Source of the DNA: Bacteroidota bacterium
Lineage (GTDB): Bacteria > Bacteroidota > Ignavibacteria > Kapaibacteriales > UBA2268
Direction of reading: 5' to 3'
DNA length: 18,658 nt
Assembly (NCBI GenBank): GCA_017428585.1
Contig: JAFRQN010000250.1
Span: 1-18,658 of the forward strand
How positions within the stretch are numbered: the stretch's first letter is position 1; each line of letters begins with the position of its first letter. Under the pieces are notes generated by a model, which was given only the letters and a program-made list of their open reading frames with translations, had not been told where the DNA came from and did not search any database. This document shows, piece after piece, positions 1 through 7,152 of the stretch. The position numbers were made by a program, and so were the translations under genes.

Positions 1-52
1 AAAAGAAATAATTAATTTTAATTTAATAATATTATTGGAGTAAATTTTTAAA

Positions 53-2299
53 ATGAAAAAAATTTTATCTATTATTGCTTTATTTGCAATAACAATTACT
101 GCATTAAATGCAAAAACTTTTAAGCCAATAAACGATGTTCCTGTTGGTGCAGCACCAATAACAACAAGCATCGTTCGCGAAGCTGTTCCTGTATTAAAGG
201 CAGTTTCTTCAGAAGTCTTGGGTGGAGATCTTTGGTGTGAGCTTCATTTTGGTGGTCAAGCATATCAAACAAATTGCTTAAATCAAACACCTATTTCTTA
301 TGAACCATATAGTGGTACATTATTTTTATTATCCAATGCAAGAATGTTAACATCAATTGATGAAAATGGCGATTATGTGGTACAAAAAATAGGTATTCTT
401 GAATACTCACAAGATTTAGGAAGAAATTGGGATACATGTCATGTTTATGACTATACTGAAGTAGAAAATGTAAACAAAGCTTTTGTATCTGATAGATTCT
501 ATACTTCAGTGGCAACAGTTAATCCTAAGAGATCAAATCGTTTTAGCGATGTTAGTCTTGCTTACCGCAGCTGGGTTAGTGCAAATGAAATAATTGGTCA
601 ACAGAAAGAATATAAAGCAAGTGTGTTTGGTTTTATTACTGGTGATGATATTCTTGCAGAGAAAAAAGCTATTGAAGCTCAAATAGATAGTCCTTGGAGT
701 GGTACTGCTCAAAATATTTTCTTACAATCAAGTATTTTAGCTACAAGTGCGAATGCTGGTGATCATGGAAATGTTTATTTTTATGGTAGAGCTTGGGCTA
801 AAGAAAATTCAATGGATACTACACAGTTTGTTCTTATTGGAGTAGATGTTTCTAATATAAACGATTATAGAGATGGCGAAGATCTAATTGTTGAACAAGG
901 TTATGGCAGAAATATTGATGAAGTTAACAAGTATTTTGGCGGTTTTGAACCAGGGAAAAATGCAACTTATTTATGTACTCCTTGTATTGATGCTGATACA
1001 GAAGGCAACCTCTATATGTTAACATTAGATTTAGGATATGATTCTTTTACTAATGGCGAAACCGATGCAGAGAAATATCACAGAATTCCAAGAATATTTA
1101 AATCTGCACCTAATGGACAGAATTTTCAATTAATTGATTCTATTCCTGATGCTGTTGTTGAAGATTATCTTAATAGTATTTTTGCTGCAACAGATGAAGG
1201 TTTTGGATACTATTTAAATAATCCTTTCAATTTTACTGATTGTTTTGTTGCTCTTGAAGAGGATCACTATGTGTTTGTTACTGATCTCTATTATCATGTA
1301 ATAGGTGATGATGGCAATGCACGTTATATAAGACAATTAACAGAATTTGAAAAGAAAGATGGCAAATGGAATGTTAGAAAAATTGATCAGTTGAATGTTT
1401 TAGGATTTGTTGATGTTTTATCAGAACGTTCAATAGTAGCACCTTTTGAATTATATCTTGGTGAATATTCTGGTAAGCCAGCTTTATATGCACAAACAAA
1501 TGGTTCAAAACAACATGCAAATTATGAAATTCAACTTGCAAAAACAGCTGATGGTAAAAATCTTGTTACTAAGTATGTAAATTTAAATGAGAAATCTCAA
1601 GTAGCAATATTAGAAGATACAATTGATATATATTTTGTATACCAAGGAACAACTGATAATGGCGAAAAGTTTGAAGAAACAAGACAAGTAAGAACAAAGG
1701 ATTTCCCTTATGCTCAAACATTTTTATCATACCGTTCTCTTGATGGGAATGAATGGAGTACACCTGTAAAAGCAATTAATTCAGAGGTAATTAGTACACG
1801 TTATACAATGATGCCTCACATTGTTCCAAGTATCTATGATGTTCCTTTAGCATTCTGTGTTACAACAAAAAGAACCAATTCAACAGATGCTACTAATGTC
1901 TTCCATTGTTCATTGCCAAATATCTTAGCAAATAATGTAATTAATAATTACAATTATGGTTTATATCAATTGGCAGATGCTACACAAGATTCACAACCAT
2001 TTGGCAACAGTAGTATAGAAGAAGGTCCTTCTTCTGATAATTATAAATTTATCGGGGCTTATCCTAATCCAGCTGATTCAAAGGTTAATTTTGAATTTAG
2101 TTTAGCAAATCCTGGTTTTACAACAATGACTGTTTATAATTCATTAGGTGAAGTTGTAACACAAGTTATCAATGAATACCTTGATGCAAGAAATTATACT
2201 GTAAGTTTTGAAACTTCAAACTTGCCAGCTGGTGCTTATTACTGCATATTGAATAATGGTACTAAGATGGAAACAAAAATGTTTAATATTGCAAGATAA
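53..2299 (+). CDS. T9SS-secreted protein with Asp-box (BNR-like) motifs
   Basis: Predicted 748-residue secreted protein. Residues 1-20 form a signal peptide (Lys-Lys, hydrophobic core, Leu-Asn-Ala end). The last ~83 residues (from about 666) are a type A T9SS sorting domain: 'AYPNPADSKVNFEFSL', then 'VYNSLGEVV', then 'LPAGAYYCIL' and a final 'KMFNIAR'. It should therefore cross the outer membrane by type IX secretion and be attached to the surface or released. An Asp-box 'SQDLGRNW' lies at 119-126 and a shorter variant 'SLDGNEW' at 562-568, which suggests a sialidase-like beta-propeller in the large middle region. I recognise no catalytic residues there, so substrate or ligand is unknown. A GGAG lies 12 bases before the ATG. 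The gene ends just before a strong terminator and appears to be monocistronic. The secretion call is firm; the propeller is an inference. Confidence 0.85.
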   Translation: MKKILSIIALFAITITALNAKTFKPINDVPVGAAPITTSIVREAVPVLKAVSSEVLGGDLWCELHFGGQAYQTNCLNQTPISYEPYSGTLFLLSNARMLTSIDENGDYVVQKIGILEYSQDLGRNWDTCHVYDYTEVENVNKAFVSDRFYTSVATVNPKRSNRFSDVSLAYRSWVSANEIIGQQKEYKASVFGFITGDDILAEKKAIEAQIDSPWSGTAQNIFLQSSILATSANAGDHGNVYFYGRAWAKENSMDTTQFVLIGVDVSNINDYRDGEDLIVEQGYGRNIDEVNKYFGGFEPGKNATYLCTPCIDADTEGNLYMLTLDLGYDSFTNGETDAEKYHRIPRIFKSAPNGQNFQLIDSIPDAVVEDYLNSIFAATDEGFGYYLNNPFNFTDCFVALEEDHYVFVTDLYYHVIGDDGNARYIRQLTEFEKKDGKWNVRKIDQLNVLGFVDVLSERSIVAPFELYLGEYSGKPALYAQTNGSKQHANYEIQLAKTADGKNLVTKYVNLNEKSQVAILEDTIDIYFVYQGTTDNGEKFEETRQVRTKDFPYAQTFLSYRSLDGNEWSTPVKAINSEVISTRYTMMPHIVPSIYDVPLAFCVTTKRTNSTDATNVFHCSLPNILANNVINNYNYGLYQLADATQDSQPFGNSSIEEGPSSDNYKFIGAYPNPADSKVNFEFSLANPGFTTMTVYNSLGEVVTQVINEYLDARNYTVSFETSNLPAGAYYCILNNGTKMETKMFNIAR

Positions 2300-2319
2300 T
2301 TAAATTGTAATAATAAAAT

Positions 2320-2349
2320 AAAAAAAGAGACCTTATGGTCTCTTTTTTT
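2320..2349. terminator. Bidirectional intrinsic terminator
   Basis: Perfect 13-bp inverted repeat: AAAAAAAGAGACC (2320-2332), loop TTAT, GGTCTCTTTTTTT (2337-2349). An A-tract on one side and a T-tract on the other let it work on both strands. It lies between the convergent T9SS cargo gene, ending at 2299, and the minus-strand gene whose stop is at 2378. Confidence 0.9.
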
Positions 2350-2377
2350 ATTTTTTATGATGTTTAATTAATAAAAA

Positions 2378-2989
2378 TTATTCCAATTTTAATACAGTAA
2401 CTTCTTTTTCTATTTTTATTTTATTTTTAATTTTTTCTCCTTTATTATAAAAATTTGAAATCAAAAAATTAATGTCTCTTAAATCATAACAATCTATTGA
2501 ATAGTTTTCCGCTTCTTCGTCAGATATCTCCAGTCCTCCACAAACAAATTCCCTGCCTTGTTTTTTTATTACAGGATAGCTTATAAGAGATTCACATCTA
2601 CAAATATGTTCATTCATTAAAACATTATAAGTACTATCACGTTCTTCTAAAGGAATAGGAACAAATCTTATATGTGGTTGAAAAAAAGTACAGCTGACAG
2701 TAACATTGCCAATATCATCTGCAAAATCCATACGATAGTAAATACCTTTTTCACTAACATATAAAGTGTTTTCTACTACTCTTGAAAATCTAATTCTTTC
2801 TTCCCTAAAAAAACCAATTGTAGAAAAAAGTATTGTATCTTTATAGTTGCTATTTTTTAATTCAGTAATTTTTTCTTGAATTTTTTCCTCGGATATAGTT
2901 TCATAATCTTGAGAATATAAGTCAATTATTCCAAATAACAGTAAGACTGGAATCCAATATAATATAAAATTTATGATATTCATTTTCAT
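2378..2989 (-). CDS. Secreted protein of unknown function, 203 aa
   Basis: I do not recognise a family. Residues 1-27 look like a signal peptide: charged Lys-Met-Asn start, then a long hydrophobic stretch 'ILYWIPVLLLFGI', then 'DLYSQ' as the likely cleavage end. 'SQ' before the mature protein is common in Bacteroidota. The mature part has mixed charge with no further membrane segment. It carries five cysteines (in 'TVSCTF', 'HICRCES', 'FVCGG', 'SIDCYD'), so disulfides in the periplasm are plausible. The C-terminus is Lys-rich (KGEKIKNKIKIEKE). The first ATG of 'MKM' is preferred because a GAGGG on the minus strand lies about nine bases upstream. The gene is transcribed divergently from nuoJ and shares a terminator with the upstream T9SS gene. 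Confidence 0.7.
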   Translation of the reverse strand: MKMNIINFILYWIPVLLLFGIIDLYSQDYETISEEKIQEKITELKNSNYKDTILFSTIGFFREERIRFSRVVENTLYVSEKGIYYRMDFADDIGNVTVSCTFFQPHIRFVPIPLEERDSTYNVLMNEHICRCESLISYPVIKKQGREFVCGGLEISDEEAENYSIDCYDLRDINFLISNFYNKGEKIKNKIKIEKEVTVLKLE

Positions 2990-3014
2990 GATTAAAATCC
3001 CTCATTTATTTATG

Positions 3015-3022
3015 CAAATATA
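3015..3022 (-). promoter_or_regulatory. Candidate -7 box (TATATTTG) for the minus-strand gene
   Basis: Read on the minus strand, this is TATATTTG, an exact match to the Bacteroidota -7 consensus TAnnTTTG. It lies about 26 bases before the start codon at 2989. No good -33 TTG/TTTG is visible at the expected distance, so the match could be chance in AT-rich DNA. Confidence 0.3.
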
Positions 3023-3115
3023 AATATAATAATTAAAAAAAACGTTTTTTATTTGTTTTTTTTATAAAAAAATCATAAATTAGAATAAGGAATTGTACAT
3101 ATTTTATTTTTTGAT

Positions 3116-3628
3116 ATGGGAATAACATCTATTTTATTTATAATATTAGCAATTTTAGCTATAATAAGTGCATTAATAACAGTTTTTAATAAACAACCAA
3201 TAAAATCTGCAATAGCTTTAATTTTTCATTTTTTTATGCTTGCAGGTATATATTTAACATTAGCAGCTCAATTTTTGGCGGTTATGCAGATATTAGTTTA
3301 TGCAGGTGCAATAATGGTACTTGTTATATTTGTTATAATGTTGCTGAATCAAAATGACGAAGAACTGCATGAACAGAATAAGCAGATAAAACGAAAGTTG
3401 TTTTCAGTTGTTTTATCAGGAATTTTCTTGTTCTTAATGGTTATGTTTATTATAGGCGGTAAACAAAGTAATTTATATGATGGTCAGATATCTTCAAATA
3501 TTGGTACAGTCCAAACATTAGCTAAAGAATTATATTCTAATTTTTTAGTGCCTGTGGAAATAACGGGAATACTACTGCTTGCTACAATAGTGGGTGCTGT
3601 TTTAATGGCAAAAAAACGTTTAAATTAA
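3116..3628 (+). CDS. nuoJ: NADH-quinone oxidoreductase subunit J
   Basis: 170-residue integral membrane subunit of respiratory complex I, which couples NADH oxidation to quinone reduction and ion pumping. Five hydrophobic helices are visible (about residues 3-22, 28-48, 53-75, 92-113, 146-166). The NuoJ signature is the third-helix stretch 'FLAVMQILVYAGAIMVLVIF' (53-72), which contains the pi-bulge helix of the family. Length matches the usual 165-185. The start ATG has no Shine-Dalgarno sequence at normal distance; upstream is T-rich. nuoK follows after 19 bases, the usual order. The upstream nuoA-I and downstream nuoLMN genes are absent on both sides, so this is a detached nuoJK pair, possibly completing a complex I encoded elsewhere. 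Confidence 0.93.
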   Translation: MGITSILFIILAILAIISALITVFNKQPIKSAIALIFHFFMLAGIYLTLAAQFLAVMQILVYAGAIMVLVIFVIMLLNQNDEELHEQNKQIKRKLFSVVLSGIFLFLMVMFIIGGKQSNLYDGQISSNIGTVQTLAKELYSNFLVPVEITGILLLATIVGAVLMAKKRLN

Positions 3629-3647
3629 TTTAAATTTTTGAAAGAAA

Positions 3648-3956
3648 ATGGAATTTATTACAACAGAATATTATCTTTTATTATCAGGTATATTGTTTAC
3701 AATAGGAATTATCGGAGTATTAACTCGTAAGAATGCGATAATAATATTTATGTCTATAGAATTAATGTTAAATGCTGTTAATTTATCTTTAATTTCATTT
3801 GCATCATCAATGAATGATGCAGCAGGTCAAGTATTATTATTTTTTGTTATGGCAGTTGCTGCTGCAGAAGCATCAGTGGGATTGGCTATTATATTAGCTG
3901 TATTTAGGAAAAAAGGAACAATATCTATAGATAATATAAATATGTTAAAAAAATAA
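3648..3956 (+). CDS. nuoK: NADH-quinone oxidoreductase subunit K
   Basis: 102-residue membrane subunit of complex I, homologous to MrpC and mitochondrial ND4L, forming part of the proton path next to NuoJ. Three hydrophobic helices are visible. The two conserved membrane glutamates of the family are present: Glu38 in 'MSIELMLNAVNL' and Glu74 in 'VAAAEASVGLAI'. Length is close to the family norm of about 100, and the C-terminus 'KKGTISIDNINMLKK' is slightly longer than usual. It follows nuoJ by 19 bases. The gap to the next gene is only 47 bases and has no terminator, so it may be co-transcribed with the two lipoprotein genes downstream. Confidence 0.95.
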   Translation: MEFITTEYYLLLSGILFTIGIIGVLTRKNAIIIFMSIELMLNAVNLSLISFASSMNDAAGQVLLFFVMAVAAAEASVGLAIILAVFRKKGTISIDNINMLKK

Positions 3957-4003
3957 AATATAAAATTTAATTACAGTTTTCTTAAATATTTAGAGAGGTA
4001 TAA

Positions 4004-4543
4004 ATGAAGATAAGATTAATTATTTTATTATTGTCTTTTGTGTTTTTTGTTGGATGTAATAATGAGACTGAAACTGTTCAATTGCTAACAAACAGTCAGC
4101 GTCAACATGAAATAGAAGCAATTACAACTACAATAAAAAACTATAATAAGGCAACAAATGCACGTGATTGGTCAGCACTGGTAAACACTTTAAATGATGA
4201 AGTTACTTTTTTTGGCTCAGATAAAGGCGAAACATCTAAAGATATGGCCGCATTTAAAGAAACAGTGAAACAACAATGGGAAGATTATACTACTTTTGAA
4301 TATGGTACAATACAAGATGTTTATGTAGAAATGGATAATTATGGAACTTTTGCTAATGTTATTTATGGAGTACCTCTATCAGTAGTTTCTAAATATGGTG
4401 TAAGTGAAGAACTATTTGTTATAGTACAACGTACCTTAAAAAAGGATATGAAAAATGATAAATGGGTAATTTGCAGTGGAATACTATCTATTCCTCGTGC
4501 AGAAAAACCAGAAGCATCATTAGCAAAATCTGTAAACAAATAA
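4004..4543 (+). CDS. Lipoprotein with NTF2/SnoaL-like domain
   Basis: 179-residue predicted lipoprotein. The signal sequence is 'MKIRLIILLLSFVFFVGC', with the lipidated cysteine at 18 in the lipobox Phe-Val-Gly-Cys. Residues ~33-163 have the look of an NTF2-like (SnoaL / DUF4440-type) cone fold: a helix around 'IEAITTTIKNYNKATNARDW', then 'LNDEVTFFGSD', a middle helix, and strands ending in 'DKWVICSGILSI'. Such domains bind small ligands or mediate assembly, and some are enzymes; I cannot name a substrate. A clear GAGAGG lies before the ATG. It sits between nuoK and the cyclophilin gene with short gaps, which suggests a shared transcript but not necessarily a shared function. The fold assignment is by eye and moderate. 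Confidence 0.65.
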   Translation: MKIRLIILLLSFVFFVGCNNETETVQLLTNSQRQHEIEAITTTIKNYNKATNARDWSALVNTLNDEVTFFGSDKGETSKDMAAFKETVKQQWEDYTTFEYGTIQDVYVEMDNYGTFANVIYGVPLSVVSKYGVSEELFVIVQRTLKKDMKNDKWVICSGILSIPRAEKPEASLAKSVNK

Positions 4544-4580
4544 TCTATATTATTAACTTTTAGTAATTTGGAGAAAAAAA

Positions 4581-5189
4581 GTGAGAATTATATCTTTGTT
4601 GCTTTTATTATTTGTATCTATTTCTTCTTGCAATGCAGATAATAATAAAAAAATAAAAAGAAGTGGAGAAAAAAACATGGACAGACCTCAGTATATAATT
4701 ACTGTTACTCAATCAAATAAGGAATTAGGAAAAATAGTATTGGAAACTTTTCCTGATATAGCCCCAAAACATGCTGCAAACTTTGATAGCTTGGTAAGCT
4801 GCGGTTTCTATAATGGTACTGCTTTTCATAGAGTAATACCAGGTTTTATGATACAAGGTGGTGATCCAAATACAAAAACTTTTCCTAACGATAGATCGAC
4901 TTGGGGAATGGGTGCTAAAGGACAAAAAACAGTACCTGCAGAATTTAGTGATTTAAGTCATAAACGAGGTATTCTTTCTGCTGCAAGAAAAGGTGGCGAT
5001 GTAAATAGTGCAACATCTCAATTTTTTATCATGCACAGAGATGCACCACATTTGGATAGACAATATTCTATTTATGGACAGGTTTTGGATGGAATGGATG
5101 TTGTCGATATGATTGCAAGTGTTCCTTGCGGTCCAAGAGATGATCCAAATGAAACAATTACTATGACAATAGTAAAGAAGAAAAAATAA
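4581..5189 (+). CDS. Cyclophilin-type peptidyl-prolyl isomerase, lipoprotein form
   Basis: 202-residue protein folding helper that catalyses cis-trans isomerisation of peptide bonds before proline. The cyclophilin core spans residues ~36-200. It includes 'FHRVIPGFMIQGGDP' (82-96, with catalytic Arg84 and Gln92), 'SQFFI' (146-150), and 'YSIYGQVLDGMDVVD' (162-176). The N-terminus 'MRIISLLLLLFVSISSC' is a lipoprotein signal with Cys17 in an Ile-Ser-Ser-Cys lipobox, so this form should be anchored in the periplasm. The GTG start has GGAG seven bases upstream. An in-frame ATG at 4677 has its own GGAG and would give a 170-residue cytoplasmic cyclophilin. The gene follows the NTF2-like lipoprotein gene by 37 bases and ends before a terminator. 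Confidence 0.93.
   Translation: MRIISLLLLLFVSISSCNADNNKKIKRSGEKNMDRPQYIITVTQSNKELGKIVLETFPDIAPKHAANFDSLVSCGFYNGTAFHRVIPGFMIQGGDPNTKTFPNDRSTWGMGAKGQKTVPAEFSDLSHKRGILSAARKGGDVNSATSQFFIMHRDAPHLDRQYSIYGQVLDGMDVVDMIASVPCGPRDDPNETITMTIVKKKK
4665..4679 (+). promoter_or_regulatory. Internal ribosome binding site and in-frame ATG
   Basis: GGAG (4665-4668), eight A/C bases, then ATG (4677-4679) in frame with the cyclophilin gene. The context closely copies the one at the GTG start (GGAGAAAAAAA). Initiation here would skip the lipoprotein signal and begin at Met-Asp-Arg-Pro, where the folded cyclophilin domain starts. Use of this site is an inference. Confidence 0.4.
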
Positions 5190-5211
5190 TTTTTTACATT
5201 AATTTCTAAAA

Positions 5212-5242
5212 AAATAAAGGGTAGTTAATCTACCCTTTATTT
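5212..5242. terminator. Bidirectional intrinsic terminator
   Basis: Perfect 13-bp inverted repeat AAATAAAGGGTAG (5212-5224), loop TTAAT, CTACCCTTTATTT (5230-5242). It lies between the convergent cyclophilin gene (stop at 5189) and manC (stop at 5276) and is A/T-rich on both flanks, so it can end both transcripts. The T-tract is broken by a few other bases. Confidence 0.8.
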
Positions 5243-5275
5243 GTATTATATTATAAGAATTAATACTGATAAAAT

Positions 5276-6400
5276 TTATATATGTTCTTCTCCAAAATTA
5301 TTCTTTATATCTTCAACTGTTTTCTTTATATTTTGTACTTCGCTTTTTGGACATACTAAAATTGCATCATCTGTTGCAACAACTACCAAATCTTTCAAAT
5401 TAATTCCTGCAACTACTAAATTTTTAGAACAATAGTTCATTACTATCGAGTTTGAACTATCTATAATAGATGTTTTGCCGTTAGTAATATTACCATTTTC
5501 ATCTGCTTTCTTAGTTCGATATAAAGAATCCCATGAGCCTATATCATCCCAATTAAAAATTGCTTTACATACAACAACATTGTCTGCTTTTTCCATTAAT
5601 GCATAGTCTATGGATATACTTGGAAATTCATTGAATATATTTTTTACTGGTTGGTCTAAGCTGTCAGAAATAATTTTAGTTTTATTTAAAAGCAATTCTT
5701 TTAAGTTTTCTATTTTATTTCCAAGTTCTGGCATATATTTAATTAAATTATTAATAAATGTATCACACCTCCAGAAAAACATTCCACTGTTCCATGTAAA
5801 TCGTCCTGTTTTTATAAACTGCTCAGCTGTTTCCTTGTTTGGCTTTTCTCTAAATTGTAAAACTTTGTTGAACTGAAGAGCAGTACTATCTGAAGAACAT
5901 TGTTCAGCTGTTTCTATATATCCATATCCTGTTTCTGGTCTTGTAGGTATTATGCCTATTGTAACCAGAGAGTTGTTGTTTTCAGCATAACTTAATGCAG
6001 CATCTAATGTTAAAGTAAATTTTTCAATAGGATAGATATTCTGATCTGCTGTTAAAATCGCTATTGAAATATCTTTTGATGATAAATTATTATAACGAGC
6101 TAAAATGTATGCTATAGCAAGAGTTAAACACGGTGCAGTATTACGTTTTGCAGGTTCTGGAATAATATTTTCCTTTGGCAGCATTTTCAGTGTGTTACGC
6201 ATAGTGTTTACAAGCAGTTCATTTGTAATAACAAATATATCTTCATAAGGAATAACAGTAGCAGCTCTATTTATAGAATCTTCTAATATAGAATTATTGT
6301 TCGTCCCTAATGGTAATAATTGTTTTGGAAATTTTTTGCGGCTAAGCGGCCAAAATCTTTCGCCCGCTCCTCCAGCCATAATTATTCCTATTCTTTTCAT
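5276..6400 (-). CDS. manC: Mannose-1-phosphate guanylyltransferase
   Basis: 374-residue cytoplasmic nucleotidyltransferase making GDP-mannose from mannose-1-phosphate and GTP, feeding glycan, LPS or exopolysaccharide synthesis. The N-terminal signature is 'GGAGERFWPLSRKKFPKQ' (10-27), with Arg15 and Lys26 of the GTP-binding site. Further family motifs are 'PEPAKRNTAP' (81-90), 'PTRPETGYGYI' (152-162), 'FREKP' (183-187), 'WNSGMFFW' (203-210), and 'NWDDIGSWDSL'. The metal-site motif reads 'TADQ' (117-120) where many relatives have 'ADH', a mild variation. There is no fused phosphomannose isomerase domain, so it is the short, monofunctional type. It is transcribed alone, divergently from the str operon, with no sugar-pathway neighbours here. 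Confidence 0.93.
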   Translation of the reverse strand: MKRIGIIMAGGAGERFWPLSRKKFPKQLLPLGTNNNSILEDSINRAATVIPYEDIFVITNELLVNTMRNTLKMLPKENIIPEPAKRNTAPCLTLAIAYILARYNNLSSKDISIAILTADQNIYPIEKFTLTLDAALSYAENNNSLVTIGIIPTRPETGYGYIETAEQCSSDSTALQFNKVLQFREKPNKETAEQFIKTGRFTWNSGMFFWRCDTFINNLIKYMPELGNKIENLKELLLNKTKIISDSLDQPVKNIFNEFPSISIDYALMEKADNVVVCKAIFNWDDIGSWDSLYRTKKADENGNITNGKTSIIDSSNSIVMNYCSKNLVVAGINLKDLVVVATDDAILVCPKSEVQNIKKTVEDIKNNFGEEHI

Positions 6401-6530
6401 AAACTTATAAAAATAAAAACACTAATATGATTTATTTAATTACAATTATACTACAATATTTAATTTATTAAAATATAAATTGGTAGATTGACAACCAAAT
6501 TAAAAGAAAAAAAATAAATAAAATTTATAT

Positions 6531-6570
6531 TTTGTAGAAAACTTTTTTTTTTTGTAGAAAAACTTTTTTT
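6531..6570 (+). repeat. 20-bp tandem direct repeat upstream of rpsL
   Basis: Two adjacent units, TTTGTAGAAAACTTTTTTTT (6531-6550) and TTTGTAGAAAAACTTTTTTT (6551-6570), identical at 18 of 20 positions. The core TTTGTAGAAAA recurs at 6670-6680. The phased copies could be regulator sites or a slippage-born duplication. Confidence 0.75.
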
Positions 6571-6579
6571 AAAAAAAGT
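6562..6579. repeat. 18-bp perfect palindrome
   Basis: ACTTTTTTTAAAAAAAGT is perfectly self-complementary and overlaps the second repeat unit. It has no loop, so as RNA it is a poor terminator. As DNA it is a bent A-tract/T-tract element or a dimeric protein site. Confidence 0.6.
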
Positions 6580-6606
6580 AATAAACGTTTGTTTTTTTAA
6601 TAAAAA

Positions 6607-6633
6607 TTGATTAAATTTGTAATTCTATTTTTG
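6607..6633 (+). promoter_or_regulatory. Weak candidate Bacteroidota-type promoter for the str operon
   Basis: TATTTTTG at 6626-6633 fits the -7 consensus TAnnTTTG, with TTG at 6607-6609 and a 16-base spacer. That spacer is slightly shorter than the usual 17-23. It would give a leader of about 95 bases before rpsL. In such AT-rich DNA a chance match is quite possible. Confidence 0.25.
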
Positions 6634-6734
6634 TATACTGATTAATAGAAATAAAAATATTGTATATAATTTGTAGAAAATACTAATAATTAAATAAATA
6701 ATAAGAAACAAAGTATAAACGGAGAAGCAGAGAA

Positions 6735-7121
6735 GTGCCAACCATTAATCAATTAGTTAGAAAAGGAAGAAAACAAACAACAGTAAAAAGTAAGTCTCCA
6801 GCAATGGAATCTTGCCCACAAAAACGTGGAGTTTGTACTCGTGTTTATACAACAACGCCTAAAAAACCTAATTCAGCTTTAAGAAAAGTTGCACGTGTTC
6901 GTTTAGCAAATGGATACGAAGTAACTGCTTATATTCCAGGTGAAGGTCATAATTTACAAGAACACTCACTTGTATTCATTCGTGGTGGTCGTGTTAAGGA
7001 TTTACCAGGTGTTCGTTACCATATAATTCGTGGTGTTGCTGATACACAAGGTGTTGCAAAGAGAAACCAAGGTCGTAGTAAATACGGTGCTAAAAAACCA
7101 AAAGCTGCTGTTAAAAAATAA
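6735..7121 (+). CDS. rpsL: 30S ribosomal protein S12
   Basis: 128-residue decoding-centre protein of the small subunit. The highly conserved stretch around 'TPKKPNSALRKVARVRL' (41-57) is intact. Lys43/Lys44 are the residues where streptomycin resistance mutations usually fall, and both are wild type. 'GGRVKDLPGVRYH' (84-96) includes Asp89, the residue methylthiolated in many bacteria. The C-terminus is basic as expected. The start is GTG at 6735, with GGAG ten bases upstream, and gives the canonical 'MPTINQLVRKGR' N-terminus. First gene of the str operon; rpsG follows after 31 bases. Confidence 0.98.
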   Translation: MPTINQLVRKGRKQTTVKSKSPAMESCPQKRGVCTRVYTTTPKKPNSALRKVARVRLANGYEVTAYIPGEGHNLQEHSLVFIRGGRVKDLPGVRYHIIRGVADTQGVAKRNQGRSKYGAKKPKAAVKK

Positions 7122-7152
7122 TAATTCCTTAGAGAAATTTAGATAAAATAAT

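Larger units (their letters stand above)
6401..6734. other. 334-base gene-free region between manC and the str operon
   Basis: Very AT-rich divergent intergenic region. It should hold the manC promoter on the minus strand and the main promoter and leader of rpsL-rpsG-EF-G on the plus strand. I see a 20-bp tandem repeat (6531-6570), a third partial copy of its core (6670-6680), an 18-bp palindrome (6562-6579), an AAACGTTT palindrome (6583-6590) and a TATAAT-like hexamer (6665-6670). No reading frame or RNA gene is supported. Confidence 0.7.

Noticed and set aside
5241..5435. 64-residue open frame on the plus strand over the manC 3' end
   Set aside because: It overlaps the terminator arm and is antisense to the conserved manC coding sequence; no start signals.
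6665..6670. TATAAT hexamer before rpsL as a sigma-70 -10 box
   Set aside because: No -35-like hexamer lies 16-18 bases upstream, and such hexamers are frequent at this base composition.
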